Under the pieces are notes generated by a model, which was given only the letters and a program-made list of their open reading frames with translations, was not told the origin of the DNA and searched no databases. The translations under genes were made by a program, and so were the position numbers. From contig JAQMRL010000006.1 in the NCBI GenBank assembly GCA_035578175.1, forward strand, positions 65,518,001 through 65,582,000: 64,000 nucleotides of DNA, in the 5' to 3' direction. Below, piece by piece: positions 21,955 to 33,910 of this stretch (position 1 is the stretch's first letter; each line of letters opens with the position of its first letter). This DNA comes from Catonia carolina. Taxonomy: Eukaryota; Arthropoda; Insecta; Hemiptera; Achilidae.

Positions 21955-24900
21955 TATACATTTATAAAAGACTATTTATATTTTTATATCTGTCTTTAAA
22001 ACAGAAACAGTCTTACATTTTGTGTTGACAGTCATAAAAGCAAACACTGCAGTGTATAATACAATCTGTAATTAATTAACTAAAAAATTTGACATCCTGA
22101 TTTATAAAGTTTTTTTTTGATAGTAATATATCAATAAAAGTAAAAAATAAAAATATATGGTGATTCGTGACAATTACACATTTGTTTATAATCAAGAATA
22201 TGGAAGTAGTAGTGCGTTTTGCAGCACACAATACGAACTGCTGTAACCACTTTACATGTTTTGTGTGGGAGTGAAAATACTTATTACCGAAGCTTCTATT
22301 GAAATTACGTGAACTATAGACATATATAAGCTGCAATATAAGAAGCTGCGACCAGCTTCCATAATTGGAGTCAACACAGTTGTAGATAACCAAAACAATC
22401 AGGAAAATAATGCATCCCACTTCTCTATTTTACATCAAAATATTCAATATTTAAGTAATAAAATAGACAGGTTAGATATATTTTTAAGTTCTGAGAACCC
22501 AGATATGGTGGTATTTACTGAACACGGTTTAAAATGTAATGAGATGTCACTAATAAACTTTTCAGGGTTTTCTATTATTGCTTCATATTGTAGGAAAATG
22601 CACAAAAGTGGGGGGGTTTGTATATTAGCTAATTCAAGTAAGAAACTTGACACTCGTAATTTACCTTATCTAGAACGGTTTTCTCGGGAAATGGTTTTTG
22701 AAGTGGCTGGGGTAGAAGTTAGGTTAGAAAAGAGGGGAAAGATGGTTGTGGTGGGTGTCTATAGATCCCCTAATGGTGATTGGGGTCAGTTTTGTTCATC
22801 GTTCAGTAAACTACTGGAAGTTTTAACAGAACGATACGTAAAAGTGGTAGTTTTGGGTGATTTTAATGTAAATCTTGCTGTTGAAAATAAAATGGCTGAA
22901 GAGTTTAGGGATATTGTGGAGATGAACAATCTTGATATAAAAGTTAAAGGTTATACAAGAATTACTACTCACTCACAAACCATAATAGATAATATTTTAA
23001 CAAATATGGAGAGTTGTCAGGTTAGGTTAAGGGGTTCAGAGCTCTCTGATCACGGCTACCAAGTATTAGAGATTCAGGATTTAGGTAGTCATGTCCCAAA
23101 TCAAAAAAATATTAAAGAATTTAGGCAGGAAGACCAAGGGAATATTAATTGTTTGTTACATAGTTTATCCAAAGAGGATTGGAAGACGGTTTTCAATTCA
23201 TCTGACATTAATCAAAAATATCATAATTTTATTGAGACATTAAAATTTCATTATAATAATAATTGTCCAATTAAAAAGAAAGATGTAAAAAATATTGTCA
23301 GTGAAACAGATGAGTGGGTCACAGGGGAAATTTTGCAAATGAGGTCTGAAGTTAGAGATGCATACTCAGATTTTCTTTCACATAGGACTACCTTTAATGA
23401 ACAAAGGTACAAAACTATTAAAAAACATTATGCCAGAGAAGTCCAGAGAGCTAAATGTAAAAAAACTGCTGAAGTTCTTCATAATTCACCAAATCTAAAC
23501 TCAGCAATATGGGAAATAATTAATAAGAATCGAGGTGTAGTTAGCAACAAAAGTTTTACTGACATACCTAATATTGTTAACAAAAACAATGAACTTATAG
23601 AGAATGGTATATAAATTTGTAATTATTTTAACAAATATTACCAGGAAGTAGCTTTAAAACTTGAACAACAGATTAGGGAAACAGTGGGATGTTATGATCC
23701 AAAAGGTAACAAGGTAGTTAATCAATTCTTATTTAGCCTAGTTTCAAGGGAGGAATTAGAATCAGTTATTGATAGTTTGAAAAGTAAGAAAACATGTGGG
23801 TTAGATGGGATTTCTAGTATAATTGTTAAAGAATGTAAACATCTTTTAATTACTCCTCTCCTTCATTTGATTAACTTCTCACTTGAAGCAGGTGTATTTC
23901 CAAACAAACTGAAGGAGGCTAAAATATTGCCTATATTTAAGAATGGAGATAGCCAGTTAGTTGAAAATTATAGACCCATAAGTATTTTAAACACAATCAG
24001 TAAAATTTTTGAAAAGGTAGTATTTATTAGGTTAATCAGTTTCTTGACTGAAAACCTAATCATCTCAGAGGATCAGCATGGTTTCCAAAAAGGTAGATCA
24101 ACTAAAACTGCAATTGTTTCACTTGTGGAGCAAGTAGTTGATATATTGGACGCCGGGGAGAAAGCATTGGCAGTGTTTCTGGATCTGAGTAAAGCTTTCG
24201 ATTGTGTTGATCATGAAATTTTATTGAAAACACTAGAGTCATTAGGCGTTAGGGATGTAGAGTTGAAATGGTTTCAATCTTACCTTATTAATAGATTACA
24301 GTGTGTGGAGTTAACTAGGGTTGTTAGAGGGAAACTTACAAAAGTTGTATCTGGAAAGCTTGAAGTCAAAGCAGGCGTTCCACAGGGGTAAGTTTTAGAT
24401 CCGATTCTGTTTCTATTGTACATTAATAGGTTACCAGAAGTCATACCTAATGGCAGAGCTTTGTTGTTTGCTGATGATACTTCAGTAATCAGTAACAGTT
24501 CACTGGTAGATGCTCTTGAAGTAAATACACATGTTAACATAGAGCCTGTAGTACAGTTCTTGAATCAAATGTTATTAACAGTTAATGGGAAAAAGTGTCA
24601 GTACTTGCAGTTTAAAAATTAACATAATGTTAAAGAAAGTAGAAAAGTGGATGTTTTTATTCATAATAATAGTATAGAGCATATAGAAACAGTGAAGTTC
24701 CTGGGCGTATCTCTAGATAGATCTTTGTCTTGGGACTTCTATATCAATCAAGTTTGTAGTAAAATATCATCTGGGGTATTTGCACTAAAACAAATCGCCC
24801 GATTAAATGATAAAAAGTTACTAATGGCAGCTTATCATGGCCTCATTCTGTCTCATATCCGGTATGGTATTTTAGTATGGGGTAATTCTAGCATGGGTAA

Positions 24901-25379
24901 TATGAATAGGGTTTTTAAAATTCATAAGTAAGCTATTAGGTGTATGGTGGGAGCTAACCAGCTAACCTCATGCAGGCCACTATTTAAGGAGCTTAAATTG
25001 CTTACAGTTCCCTGTCTCTACATTTTTGAGGTGATTATGTATGTTAGGCAAAATAATTTTATGCAGAATTCCAATGTTCACAATCATAACACGAGAAACA
25101 GGAATGATTATTATGTAGCTAATCACTCCACAAAATTGTTTGAACAAAAACCTACTTATGCAGGGAGAAAATTCATAAATAAATTACCCCAATCTTTAAA
25201 GTGTTGTGAGGATTTGAATTCCTTTAAAAAAAATTTAAAAAATTACTTGATCGGTGAAACTTTTTATAGCGTACAAGAATTTCTTTCTTGATAGTAGTGA
25301 TACATAGTGTGTTTCTTATATGTATTTCAGGTGTTACATCTGACGACATGTCCTATACTCCTCCTGGAGTCTCCAGGGC

Positions 25380-25419
<40 letters not shown>
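21955..25419 (+). mobile_element. CR1/Jockey-type LINE with poly(A) tail
   Basis: A 5' leader (about 21967-22312) is shared with a second LINE at 38187-38556. Then come an endonuclease-reverse transcriptase frame (22313-25291), a short 3' UTR and a 37-base A run (25383-25419) that abuts satellite DNA. No ORF1 lies between leader and ORF2, so the copy is internally deleted or chimeric. Confidence 0.85.
22313..25291 (+). pseudogene. LINE ORF2: endonuclease + reverse transcriptase, four in-frame stops
   Basis: One reading frame runs the whole length with no frameshift. Motifs in order are ENPDMVVFTEHG and VVVLGDFNVNL with SDHGY (APE endonuclease, codons about 60-240), YRPISIL, LDLSKAFDCVDH (RT catalytic region), GVPQG and LLFADDTSV (second catalytic pair), then a C-terminal NHNTRNRNDY region ending YSVQEFLS. 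TAA stops fall at 23612, 24389 (right after GVPQG, where a Ser is usual), 24620 and 24929. There is no ATG between 22313 and 22505, so the true start is upstream or lost. All key catalytic residues visible are kept, so inactivation looks recent. Confidence 0.88.
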
Positions 25420-25423
<4 letters not shown>

Positions 25424-28400
25424 TATTTAATACCTAACTATCCGAAAATAAGAGGAAATTAAATTTAATTAAAACTCATCATGTAGAAACATATATAAAA
25501 ACAATTTTTATAGTCCTGTACCATTTTTAAAATAAAAACAACCGCCGAACGTTATCTTAGCGACCGGGAGTCAATCATGTTGTCATGTCCCAGCGATGCG
25601 CAAGAACACCAAACTGGGCGTGTTCTGCGCACTAGACATACGTTTCCTATCTAACTATTCAGTAATACAGTTATTTAAATTTTACTTAAAACTCATCAAG
25701 AAGAAACCTGTATAAAACACTTTTTATATTCCTGTACCATATTTAAGATTAAAACAATCGCAAGGCGTTATCTTCCCAACGCGGAGTCCATCTTGTTGTC
25801 ATGTCCTACCGGATCGGAAGTTCACCAAAAGGGGCGGTACCTGCGTACTAGACATACTTTTACTATCTAACTATTCAGAGATACGAGATTTTAAAAATTT
25901 ACTTAAAACTCATCACTTAGAAACCTATAAAAAAAAACAATTTTTATAGTCCTGAACCAACTTTAAGATAAAAACAATCGCCGTGCGTTGTCCTGCCGAC
26001 GGGGAGTCCATCTTGTTGTCATGTCCCACCGATGCGCAAGTACATCGAAAGGGGCGGTACCCGCGTACTAGACGTACTTTTACTATCTAACTATTCAGAA
26101 ATACGAGATATTTAAAATTTAATTAAATTCATCACATAGAAACCTTTATAAAACACTTTTTATCTTTTTGTACAATTTTTTAAAATTAAAGTAACCCCCG
26201 GGCGTTATCTTGGAAATGAGAGGTCCATCTTGTTGTCATGTCCCACCGATGGCGAAGTACACCGAAAAGGGCGGTACCTGTGTGCTAGACATACTTTTAA
26301 TATCTAACTATCCGAAAATACGAGATATTTAAAATTTACGTTAAACTCATCATTTAGAAACATATATAAACACAATTTTTGTATTCCTGTACCATTTTTT
26401 AAGATAAAGTCAACCGCCGGGCGTTATCTTAGCGACCGGGGGTTTATCATGTTGTCATGTCCCAGCGATGCGCAAGAACACCAAAATGGCGTGTCCTGCG
26501 TACTAGACATACTTTTACTATCTATCTATTCAGAAATAGAGTTATTTAAAATTTACTTAAAACTTATCACTTAGAAACCTATTTAAAAACACGTTTTTTA
26601 TTCCTGTACCATTTTTAAATTTAAAACAACCGCCGAGCATTATCTTGGCGATAGGCCGTACATCTTGTTGTCATGTCCAACCTATACGCAAGTACACTAA
26701 AAGGGGCGGTACCACCACTAGGCATAATTTTACTATTAAACTGTTCAGAAATGCGATATTTTAAAAATTTATTACAATTCATCACCTAAAAACCTATATA
26801 AAAACTCTTTTAATATTTCTGTACCATTTTTAAAATACAAAAAACCGCCGGGAGTTATCTTGACGACGGGCAGTCGATCTTGTTGGCATCTCCCACCGAT
26901 GCGCAGGTACACCGAAAGGGACGGTATTGCGTACTACCCATGATTTTACTAGTTAAATATTCAGAAATGTGATATTTTAAAACTTTACTAAAAATTCATC
27001 AACTAGAAACCTATATAAAAATTCTTTATATTTCTATACCATTTTTAAGATAAAAACAGTCCCCGGGAGTTAACTTGAAACAGGGTGTCCATCTTGTTGT
27101 CATGTCCCACCGTTGCGCAAGTATACCGAAAGGGGCGGTTCCTGCGTATTAGACATACTTTTACTATCTAACTGTCCAGTAATACGAGATTTTAAGAGTT
27201 TACTTAAAACTCACTGCCTAGAACCCTCGGTGAAACAATATTTATAGTTTTGTACCATTTTTAAGATTAATCAAACGCCGGGCGTTATCTTAGCTACCGG
27301 GAGTCCATCATGTTGTCACGTCCCAGCGATGCGCAAGAACACCAAACGGAGCGTGTCGTGCGTACGAGGCATGCTTTTCCTATTCTACTATTCAGAAATA
27401 AAGTTATTTAAATTTTACTTAAAACTCATCATTAAGAAACCTATATAAAAACAAATTTTATATTCCTGTACCAATTTTGAGATTAAAACTACCCCCAGGT
27501 GTTATCTTGCCGACGGGGAGTCCATCTTGTTGTCATGTCCCACCGATGCGAAGGACAACGAAAGGGGCGGTACCTGCGTACTAGGCATACTTTTACTATC
27601 TAGCTATCCAGAAATACGAGATTTAAAAAATTTACTTAAAACTCATCACTTAGAAACCTATATAAAAATAATGTTTATAGTCCTGTACCATTTTAAGATA
27701 AAAAACAACCGCCATGAGTTATCTTGCCGACCGGTAGTCCATCTTGTTGTCATGTTTACCGATGCGCAAGTACACCGAAATGGGCGGTACCTAAGTACTA
27801 GACATACGTTTACTATCTAACTATCCAGAAATACGAAATTTTATAAGTTTACTTAAAACTCACCACCTAGAAATCTCTGTAAAACAGTTTTTGTAGTCTT
27901 GTTCTATTTATGAGATTAAAACAACCGCCGGGCGTTATCATTCTTACCGGGTGTCCATTTTGTTGTCATGTCCCACAAATGCGCAAGTACTTCGAAAGGG
28001 GCGGTACCTGCGTACTAGACTTACCTTTACTATCTAACTATTCAGATATACGAGATATTTAAAACTTATCACTTAGAAAACTATATAAAAACACTTCTTC
28101 TATTCCTGTACCATTTTTAGATTAAAACATTCGCCGGGCTTTATCTTGGCGATGGGGCATCCGTCTTGTTGTCATGTCCCACCGATGCGCAAGTACACCA
28201 AAAGAGGCGGTACCTGCGTACTAGACATAATTTTACTATATAACTTTCAGAAATGCGATACTATAAAAATTTACTAAACTCTACACCTAGAAACCTACCT
28301 ATATAATAACTCTTTTTATATTTCTGTACCATTTTTACGATAAAAACAACCGCCGGGCGTTATCTTTCCGACGGGGAGTCCATTTTGTTGTCATGTCCCA

Positions 28401-31400
28401 CCGATGCGCAAGTACACCGAAAGAGGCGGTACTTGCGTACGAGACATACTTTTACTATCCAACTATTCAGAAATACAAGATTTTTAAAACTTCCTTAAAA
28501 CTTATAACTTAGAAACCTTATAAAAACACTTCTTTTATTCCTGTACTATTTTTAAGATTACAAAAAAAGCCGTGCATTATGTCGGCGTCGGGGCGTTCAT
28601 CGTTTTGTCATGTCCCTTCTATGCGCAAGTACACCGAAAGGGGCGGTACTTGCGTACTAGACATACTTTAACTATCCAACTATTCAGAAATACCAGATTT
28701 TTAAAACTTTTTTAAAACTTATCACTTAGAAACCTATATACAAACACTTTTTTTGTGCCTGTACAATATTTTTTATTAAAACATCCTCCGGGAATCATCT
28801 TGGCGACGGGCCGTCCATCTTGTTTCATGTCCAACCGATGCGCAAGTACACCGAAAGGGGGGTAACTGCGTACTAGACATACTTATGGTATCTAACTATC
28901 CAGAAATACGAGATATTTAAAATTTACTTAAAACTTATCACTTAGAAACCTATATAAAATCACTTCTTTTAGTCCTATACTTTTTTTAAGATTACAAAAA
29001 AACCGTGCATTATGTTGGCGTCGGGGCGTTCATCTTTTTGTCATGTCCCTTCTATGCGCAAGTACACCAAAAGGGGCGGTACTTGCGTCTAGGCATAATT
29101 TTACTGCTTTACTAATCAGAAATGCGATATTTTAAAAATTTACTAAAACCTCATCACCTAGAAACCTATATAAAAACTAGTTTTAAATTTTTTTACCATT
29201 TTTAAGATGAAAATATTCGCCGGGCGTAATCGTGGCGACAGCAGTCCATCTTGTAGTCATGTCCCACCGATGCGCAAGTACACCGAAAAGGGCGATACCT
29301 GCGTACTAGACAAACTCTTACAATCTAACTATCCAGAAATACGAGACTTTAAAAATTTACTTAACACGCATCACTTAGGAACCTATAAAAAAAATAGTTT
29401 ATTTTTCTGTACCATTTTTAAGATGAAAACAGCCGTCGGGCGTTATCTTCCGACCGGGACTCCATCTTATTGTCATGTCCCACCGATGCGCAAGTTTACG
29501 GAAAGAGGCGGCACCAGCGTAATAGACATACTTTTACTATCTAACTATCCAGAAATACGAGATTGTAAGAGTTTACTTAAAACTCAATACCTACAAACCT
29601 CTGAAAAACAATTTTTATAGTCTTGTTCTATTTATAAGATTAAAACAACCGTCGTGCGTTATAGTTGCAACCGGGTGTTTACCTGATTGTCATGTCCCAC
29701 CGATGCGCAAGTACACCAAAAGAGGCGGTACCTTCGTACTAGACATACTCTTGCTATCTAACCATTCAGAAATACGAGATATTAAAAATTTAATTAAAAC
29801 TCCTTATTTAGAAACCTTTAGAAAAACAATTTTTATAATTCTGTACAATTTTTAAGATTAAACCAACCGCCAGGGCGTTATTTTGGAAATGGGGTGTCCA
29901 ATTTGTTGTCATGTCCTACCGATGCGCAAGTTTATTGAAAGGGTCGGTATTTGCGTACTAGACATACTTTAATATCTAACTATCCGAAAATACGAGATAT
30001 TTAAAATTTACTTAAAACTCATCACTTAGAAAATTATATAAAAACAATTTTTATAGTCCTGTACAATTTTTAAGGTAGAAACCACCGCCGGGCGTTATCT
30101 CGGCGACGAGCAGTCCATTTTGTTGTCTTGTCCCACCGATGCGCACGTACACCAAAAGGGGCGGAACTTGCATTCTAGACATAACTTTATTATTTAACTA
30201 TTCAGAAATGCGATATTTTAAAAAAAATACTAAAAACTTATCAAGTAGAAACATTAATAAAAACTCTTTACTTTTCTGTACCATTTTTAAGATATAAACA
30301 ACTGCCGGGCGTTATCTTAGCGACGGGGAATCCATCTTGTTGTCATGTCCCACCGATGCGCAAGTACACCGAAAGGGGCGGTACCTCCGTACTAGACGTA
30401 CTTTTACTATCTAACTATTCAGAAATAAGAGATATTTAAAAGTTATCACTTAGAAACCTATATAAAAACCTTTTTTTTCCTGTACCATTTTTTAGATTAA
30501 AACAACCGCCGGGCATTATCTTGGCGACGGGGTTCCATCTTGTTGTCATGCTCCACCGATGCGCAAGTACACCGAAAGGGGCGGTACCTGCGTACTAGAC
30601 ATACTTTTACTATCTAACTATTCGGAAATAAGAGATATTAAAAATTTACTTAAAATTTATCACTTAGAAACCTATATAAAAAGACTTCTTTTATTCCTGT
30701 ACCATTTTTAAGATAACAAAAAAAACCGGGCCTTATCTTGGCGTTGAGGCGTCCATCTTTTATCATGTCCCTTCGGAGCGCAAGTACACGAAAAGGGGCG
30801 GTACATTCGTACTCAAAATAATTTTACTATTTTACCATTCAGAAATGCGATATTTAAAAATTTACGAAAAACTAGTCACCACAATCGATTCGGTACAATT
30901 TTTAAGTTTGAAACAACCGCCAGGCGTTAACTTGGAAACGGGGTGTCCATCTTGTTGTCATGTGTCCCACCGATAGCTAAGTACACCAAAAGGGGCGGTA
31001 CCAGCGTACTACACATACTTTTCCTATCTAACTGTTCAGAAATACGAGATATTTAAAACGTTAAATTTAAACGTTAAAGGGCGTTATCTTAGCGACCGGG
31101 AGTCCATCATATTGTCACGTCCCAGCGATGCGCAAGAACACCAAACGGGGCGTGACCTGCGTACTAGACATTTTTTTCCTTTCTTACTATTCAGAATTGG
31201 GGTTCAGAATTTTAAGATAAAATCCACCCCCGGGCGTTATCTTGCCGACGGGAAGTCCATCTTTTTGTCATGTCCCACCGATGCGCAAGTACACCGAATA
31301 GGGTGGTACGTGCGTACTAGACATACTTTTACTATCTAACTATCCATAAATACGAGATTTTAAGAGTTTACTTAAAACTCACCGCCCTGAAAACTCTGTA

Positions 31401-31707
31401 AAACAATTTTTATAGTCTTGTTCTATTTATAAGATTAAAACAACCGCCGGGCGTTATCTTGCCGAACGGGTGTCCATCTTGTTACGTCCCACCGATGCGC
31501 AATTACACCGAAAGGGGCGGTACCTGCGTACTTGACATACTTTTACTATCTAACTATTCAGAAATACGAGATATTTAAAATTCACTTAAAACTTATCACT
31601 TAGAAACCTATATAAAAACACGTTTTTTATTCCTATACCATTTTTAAGATTTAAACAACCGCCGGGCATTATCTTGGCGACGGAGCGTCCGTCTTATTGT
31701 CATGTCC
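25420..31707. repeat. Satellite array, ~217 bp monomer, left part
   Basis: About 29 diverged head-to-tail monomers. The most conserved word is cccaccgatgcgcaagtaca, followed by gaaaggggcggtacctgcg and tactagacatacttttacta, then an AT-rich half. A sub-type reading cccagcgatgcgcaagaaca occurs at 25589, 26461, 27322 and 31121; the first three are spaced ~870 and ~861 bp, that is four monomers, a short higher-order pattern. Open frames over the array (for example 27527-27820 and 29207-29620) exist because the period is close to 216, a multiple of three. They are not genes. Confidence 0.95.
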
Positions 31708-31983
31708 CAAGGGCCGTAACTAACGCTTGCTGCCGTAGCGAGTTGAGTAAAGTGGTGGGGATACACACAACGTGACGTTACGCGGCGCAACGTCAGCCTG
31801 ATATTGTGGTTATGTTTACTTTTCGTTTTGGTGGAGTGACTATTTTTTTACAATAAGAATTTTAAGAAACTGCTGTAGCCTATTATTTTTGTTGTAGGTA
31901 ACACCAAGGACTCTTTTTGATTATTTTGTAGCAGGCCTAAGTAAATTATTTACATTAACTTCATATGCAAGCTAGTTTTAAAA

Positions 31984-32265
31984 ATGGGAGGTTGTGCAGT
32001 TCGGAACTGCAAGAATTTCAGTGGTAAAACTGGAAATATGTACTCATTTCATAAATTCCCTAAAGATCCAGTAGGTACAAAAAATGGGCTATAAGTTGTC
32101 GGTGAGCCGATTTGTTTAATCCAAATAATGTAGCCTAAGAATCTATTCAAAACATTTTTCTGAAAACAACTACGAAAGGGACTTGCAAGCTGAATTGACC
32201 GGTCAAGTAAGGATTAAAGTACTGAAACCTGATGCAGTTCCAACGCTATTTTTACCAATAAAAGC
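31984..32265 (+). pseudogene. THAP domain relic of P-type transposase
   Basis: The ATG at 31984 begins MGGCAVRNCKNFSGKTGNMY then SFHKFP, the C2CH start of a THAP zinc finger. The frame breaks at a stop near 32092. In another frame it resumes as KHFSENNYERDL and ends AVPTLF, the family's closing AVPTIF-like signature. In P transposases this domain binds the element's ends. One or more frameshifts make it non-functional as read. Confidence 0.85.
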
Positions 32266-32375
32266 AACTAAACAGAAACGTTAGCCAATCGACGAGATGA
32301 GAGAGCACACATTAGATGTAGAAAAAGATATATGATATATTATAATGAACAGCCAAAACAAAACTAATTAAATAG

Positions 32376-32415
32376 AACACTCACCTCAGAGTATTACTAC
32401 TCTGAGGTGAGTGTT
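32376..32415. repeat. Perfect hairpin inside the P-like element
   Basis: 18-base arms (aacactcacctcagagta and complement) with the 4-base loop ttac. Beyond the arms an imperfect complement continues (aattaaatag / attttaatt). It lies between THAP and the rest of the transposase. Absence of the same structure elsewhere in the window suggests local inverted duplication. Confidence 0.85.
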
Positions 32416-33297
32416 ATTTTTAATTAATTGTGTTCGAATGGCTTTCCAATTGTTTTCAAATCACACTGCTATGCTATTGAAAAGTAAATTAGCAGATACT
32501 AGTGAGAAGATTAATTTCTTTAAATTAGCGAATAAATTTATAGACGTGATGAATTCCCGTTGTTTAGATGACAAAAAGCTCTTGAAAATGGAGTAAATAT
32601 GAAGGAGCAATTGGAAATTATAAATCAGACAAAAGCGATGATAAAAAGTTTTAAAAATTGGAACTCGAGGAAACCTTCTTCCTTTTCAAAGAGATATACT
32701 TATTTCTGTAACCTCTTTGATGGACCTTTACAATAGTATAATTAAGGAGTACAGAGTAAAGTTCATTACGACAAGCAGACTCAGTCAAGATGTACTACAA
32801 AGTTTATTTTCATGAATTCGTGATGTTGGAAGTCAATGTTCCTATCCTCCTCCCACTAAATTCAAAAACAGAATGAAGATAGGGTATTCCTATAAGGTTC
32901 ACGGTTGCCTCTTCCGCAAGGTTCGAATATTTCAGAGGACGAAGAGAAAGTGACCTATCTGACAGAATGCATATTCAATATGATTCCGTTAAGTGAAACG
33001 ACCGTCAGCTTACAAAAAAATGAATGTAAAGGAAATGTAGAAACAAGTGCTAACCCAGAAATATATTCGACATCTGAAGAAGCGTTACGGTACTTTACCG
33101 GTTATATCATTTATAAAGAAAACGATGATCAATTTAAAGACATGATGGAAGAATCCCACGAGGGATGGATAGAAATGTTGAGTGACGTACTTGACTGTAC
33201 CGTCACGAAAATTTACCCACATAGTTATAAAGGCAAACAAACTGTTCACAGATATACACGGGGATGCATTATGAAGTACTCTTGGTGTTGTAAATAA
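32411..33297 (+). pseudogene. P-transposase body relic
   Basis: The frame at 32411-32596 contains FFKLANKFIDVMNSRCL, matching the N-D-LNSR region of P/THAP9 transposases, and ends in a stop. The frame at 32905-33297 (130 codons) ends with EEALRYFTGYIIYKEND, like the C-terminal ALxYxxGYI region. The catalytic part between them is interrupted or lost. It is the same protein as the THAP relic at 31984. Confidence 0.7.
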
Positions 33298-33910
33298 ATA
33301 CTTTCTAGTTTTGAAAAACAGTTTTCCAAAAGTAAATAAACACATTCTGATGAAACTAGCTCGCGTAAGGACTTTCATCCGAGTATATCTGAACCAAAAA
33401 CAAAAACGTGCAATTCAAGAAAGTAATAGTAACTCACTGGGAAATAACAAATGTAAAATACATGAAAAGATAAGTTGAAAATTAACAAATGTAGAGGATC
33501 TTGGATATAAACATTTTTTTATTCACAATTACTTTTACTTAGATCCATACAGTTTCATTTTCTCATTATTAGTCTTTTAAGCACACAAACCTTACTAACG
33601 AATACGAATACTGTAAACCTTGCATAAATACGCATGACTGCAATATTTAAAATCTGCATTAATGTCCACATGAAAGATAAGTTCATTGTGTTATTAAAAT
33701 ATTATATTACCATGTTATAAAATTTCGTACTGTATGACCATATTTTTGTATAATGGTAACACGATAATAAAAGAACGTTGTTATTCCTGTGAATTTTAAG
33801 CGACTGTCAGACCTCGCAACAATGCATTGCGCCTGGTGACGTCACACATTGGCTTGCCCCACCACTTTTATTCTTTGAGTGCGAGTGAACAACGTTTCTC
33901 TATAACTTTG

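Larger units (their letters stand above)
31708..33910 (+). mobile_element. P-element-like transposon inserted in satellite
   Basis: The satellite word gtcatgtcc occurs at 31699-31707 and again at 33911-33919, giving the 8-9 bp duplication expected for P elements. The ends are imperfect inverted repeats over ~90 bp: left caagggccgtaac...aaagtggtgggg...gtgacgt and the complement of the right end with the same aaagtggtgggg and gtgacgt words. The interior carries a THAP domain and P-transposase fragments, all decayed. Confidence 0.85.

Noticed and set aside
22444..22653. Minus-strand frame over the LINE endonuclease start
   Set aside because: Shadow of the ORF2 frame on the other strand.
27527..29620. 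Open frames of 90-137 codons repeating a similar peptide across the satellite (also at 36994-37266)
   Set aside because: The monomer length is near 216, a multiple of three, so frames run on by arithmetic. Neighbouring monomers break them, and no start context or domain is present.
33085..33378. Minus-strand 97-codon frame
   Set aside because: Overlaps the P-transposase relic on the plus strand; no domain.
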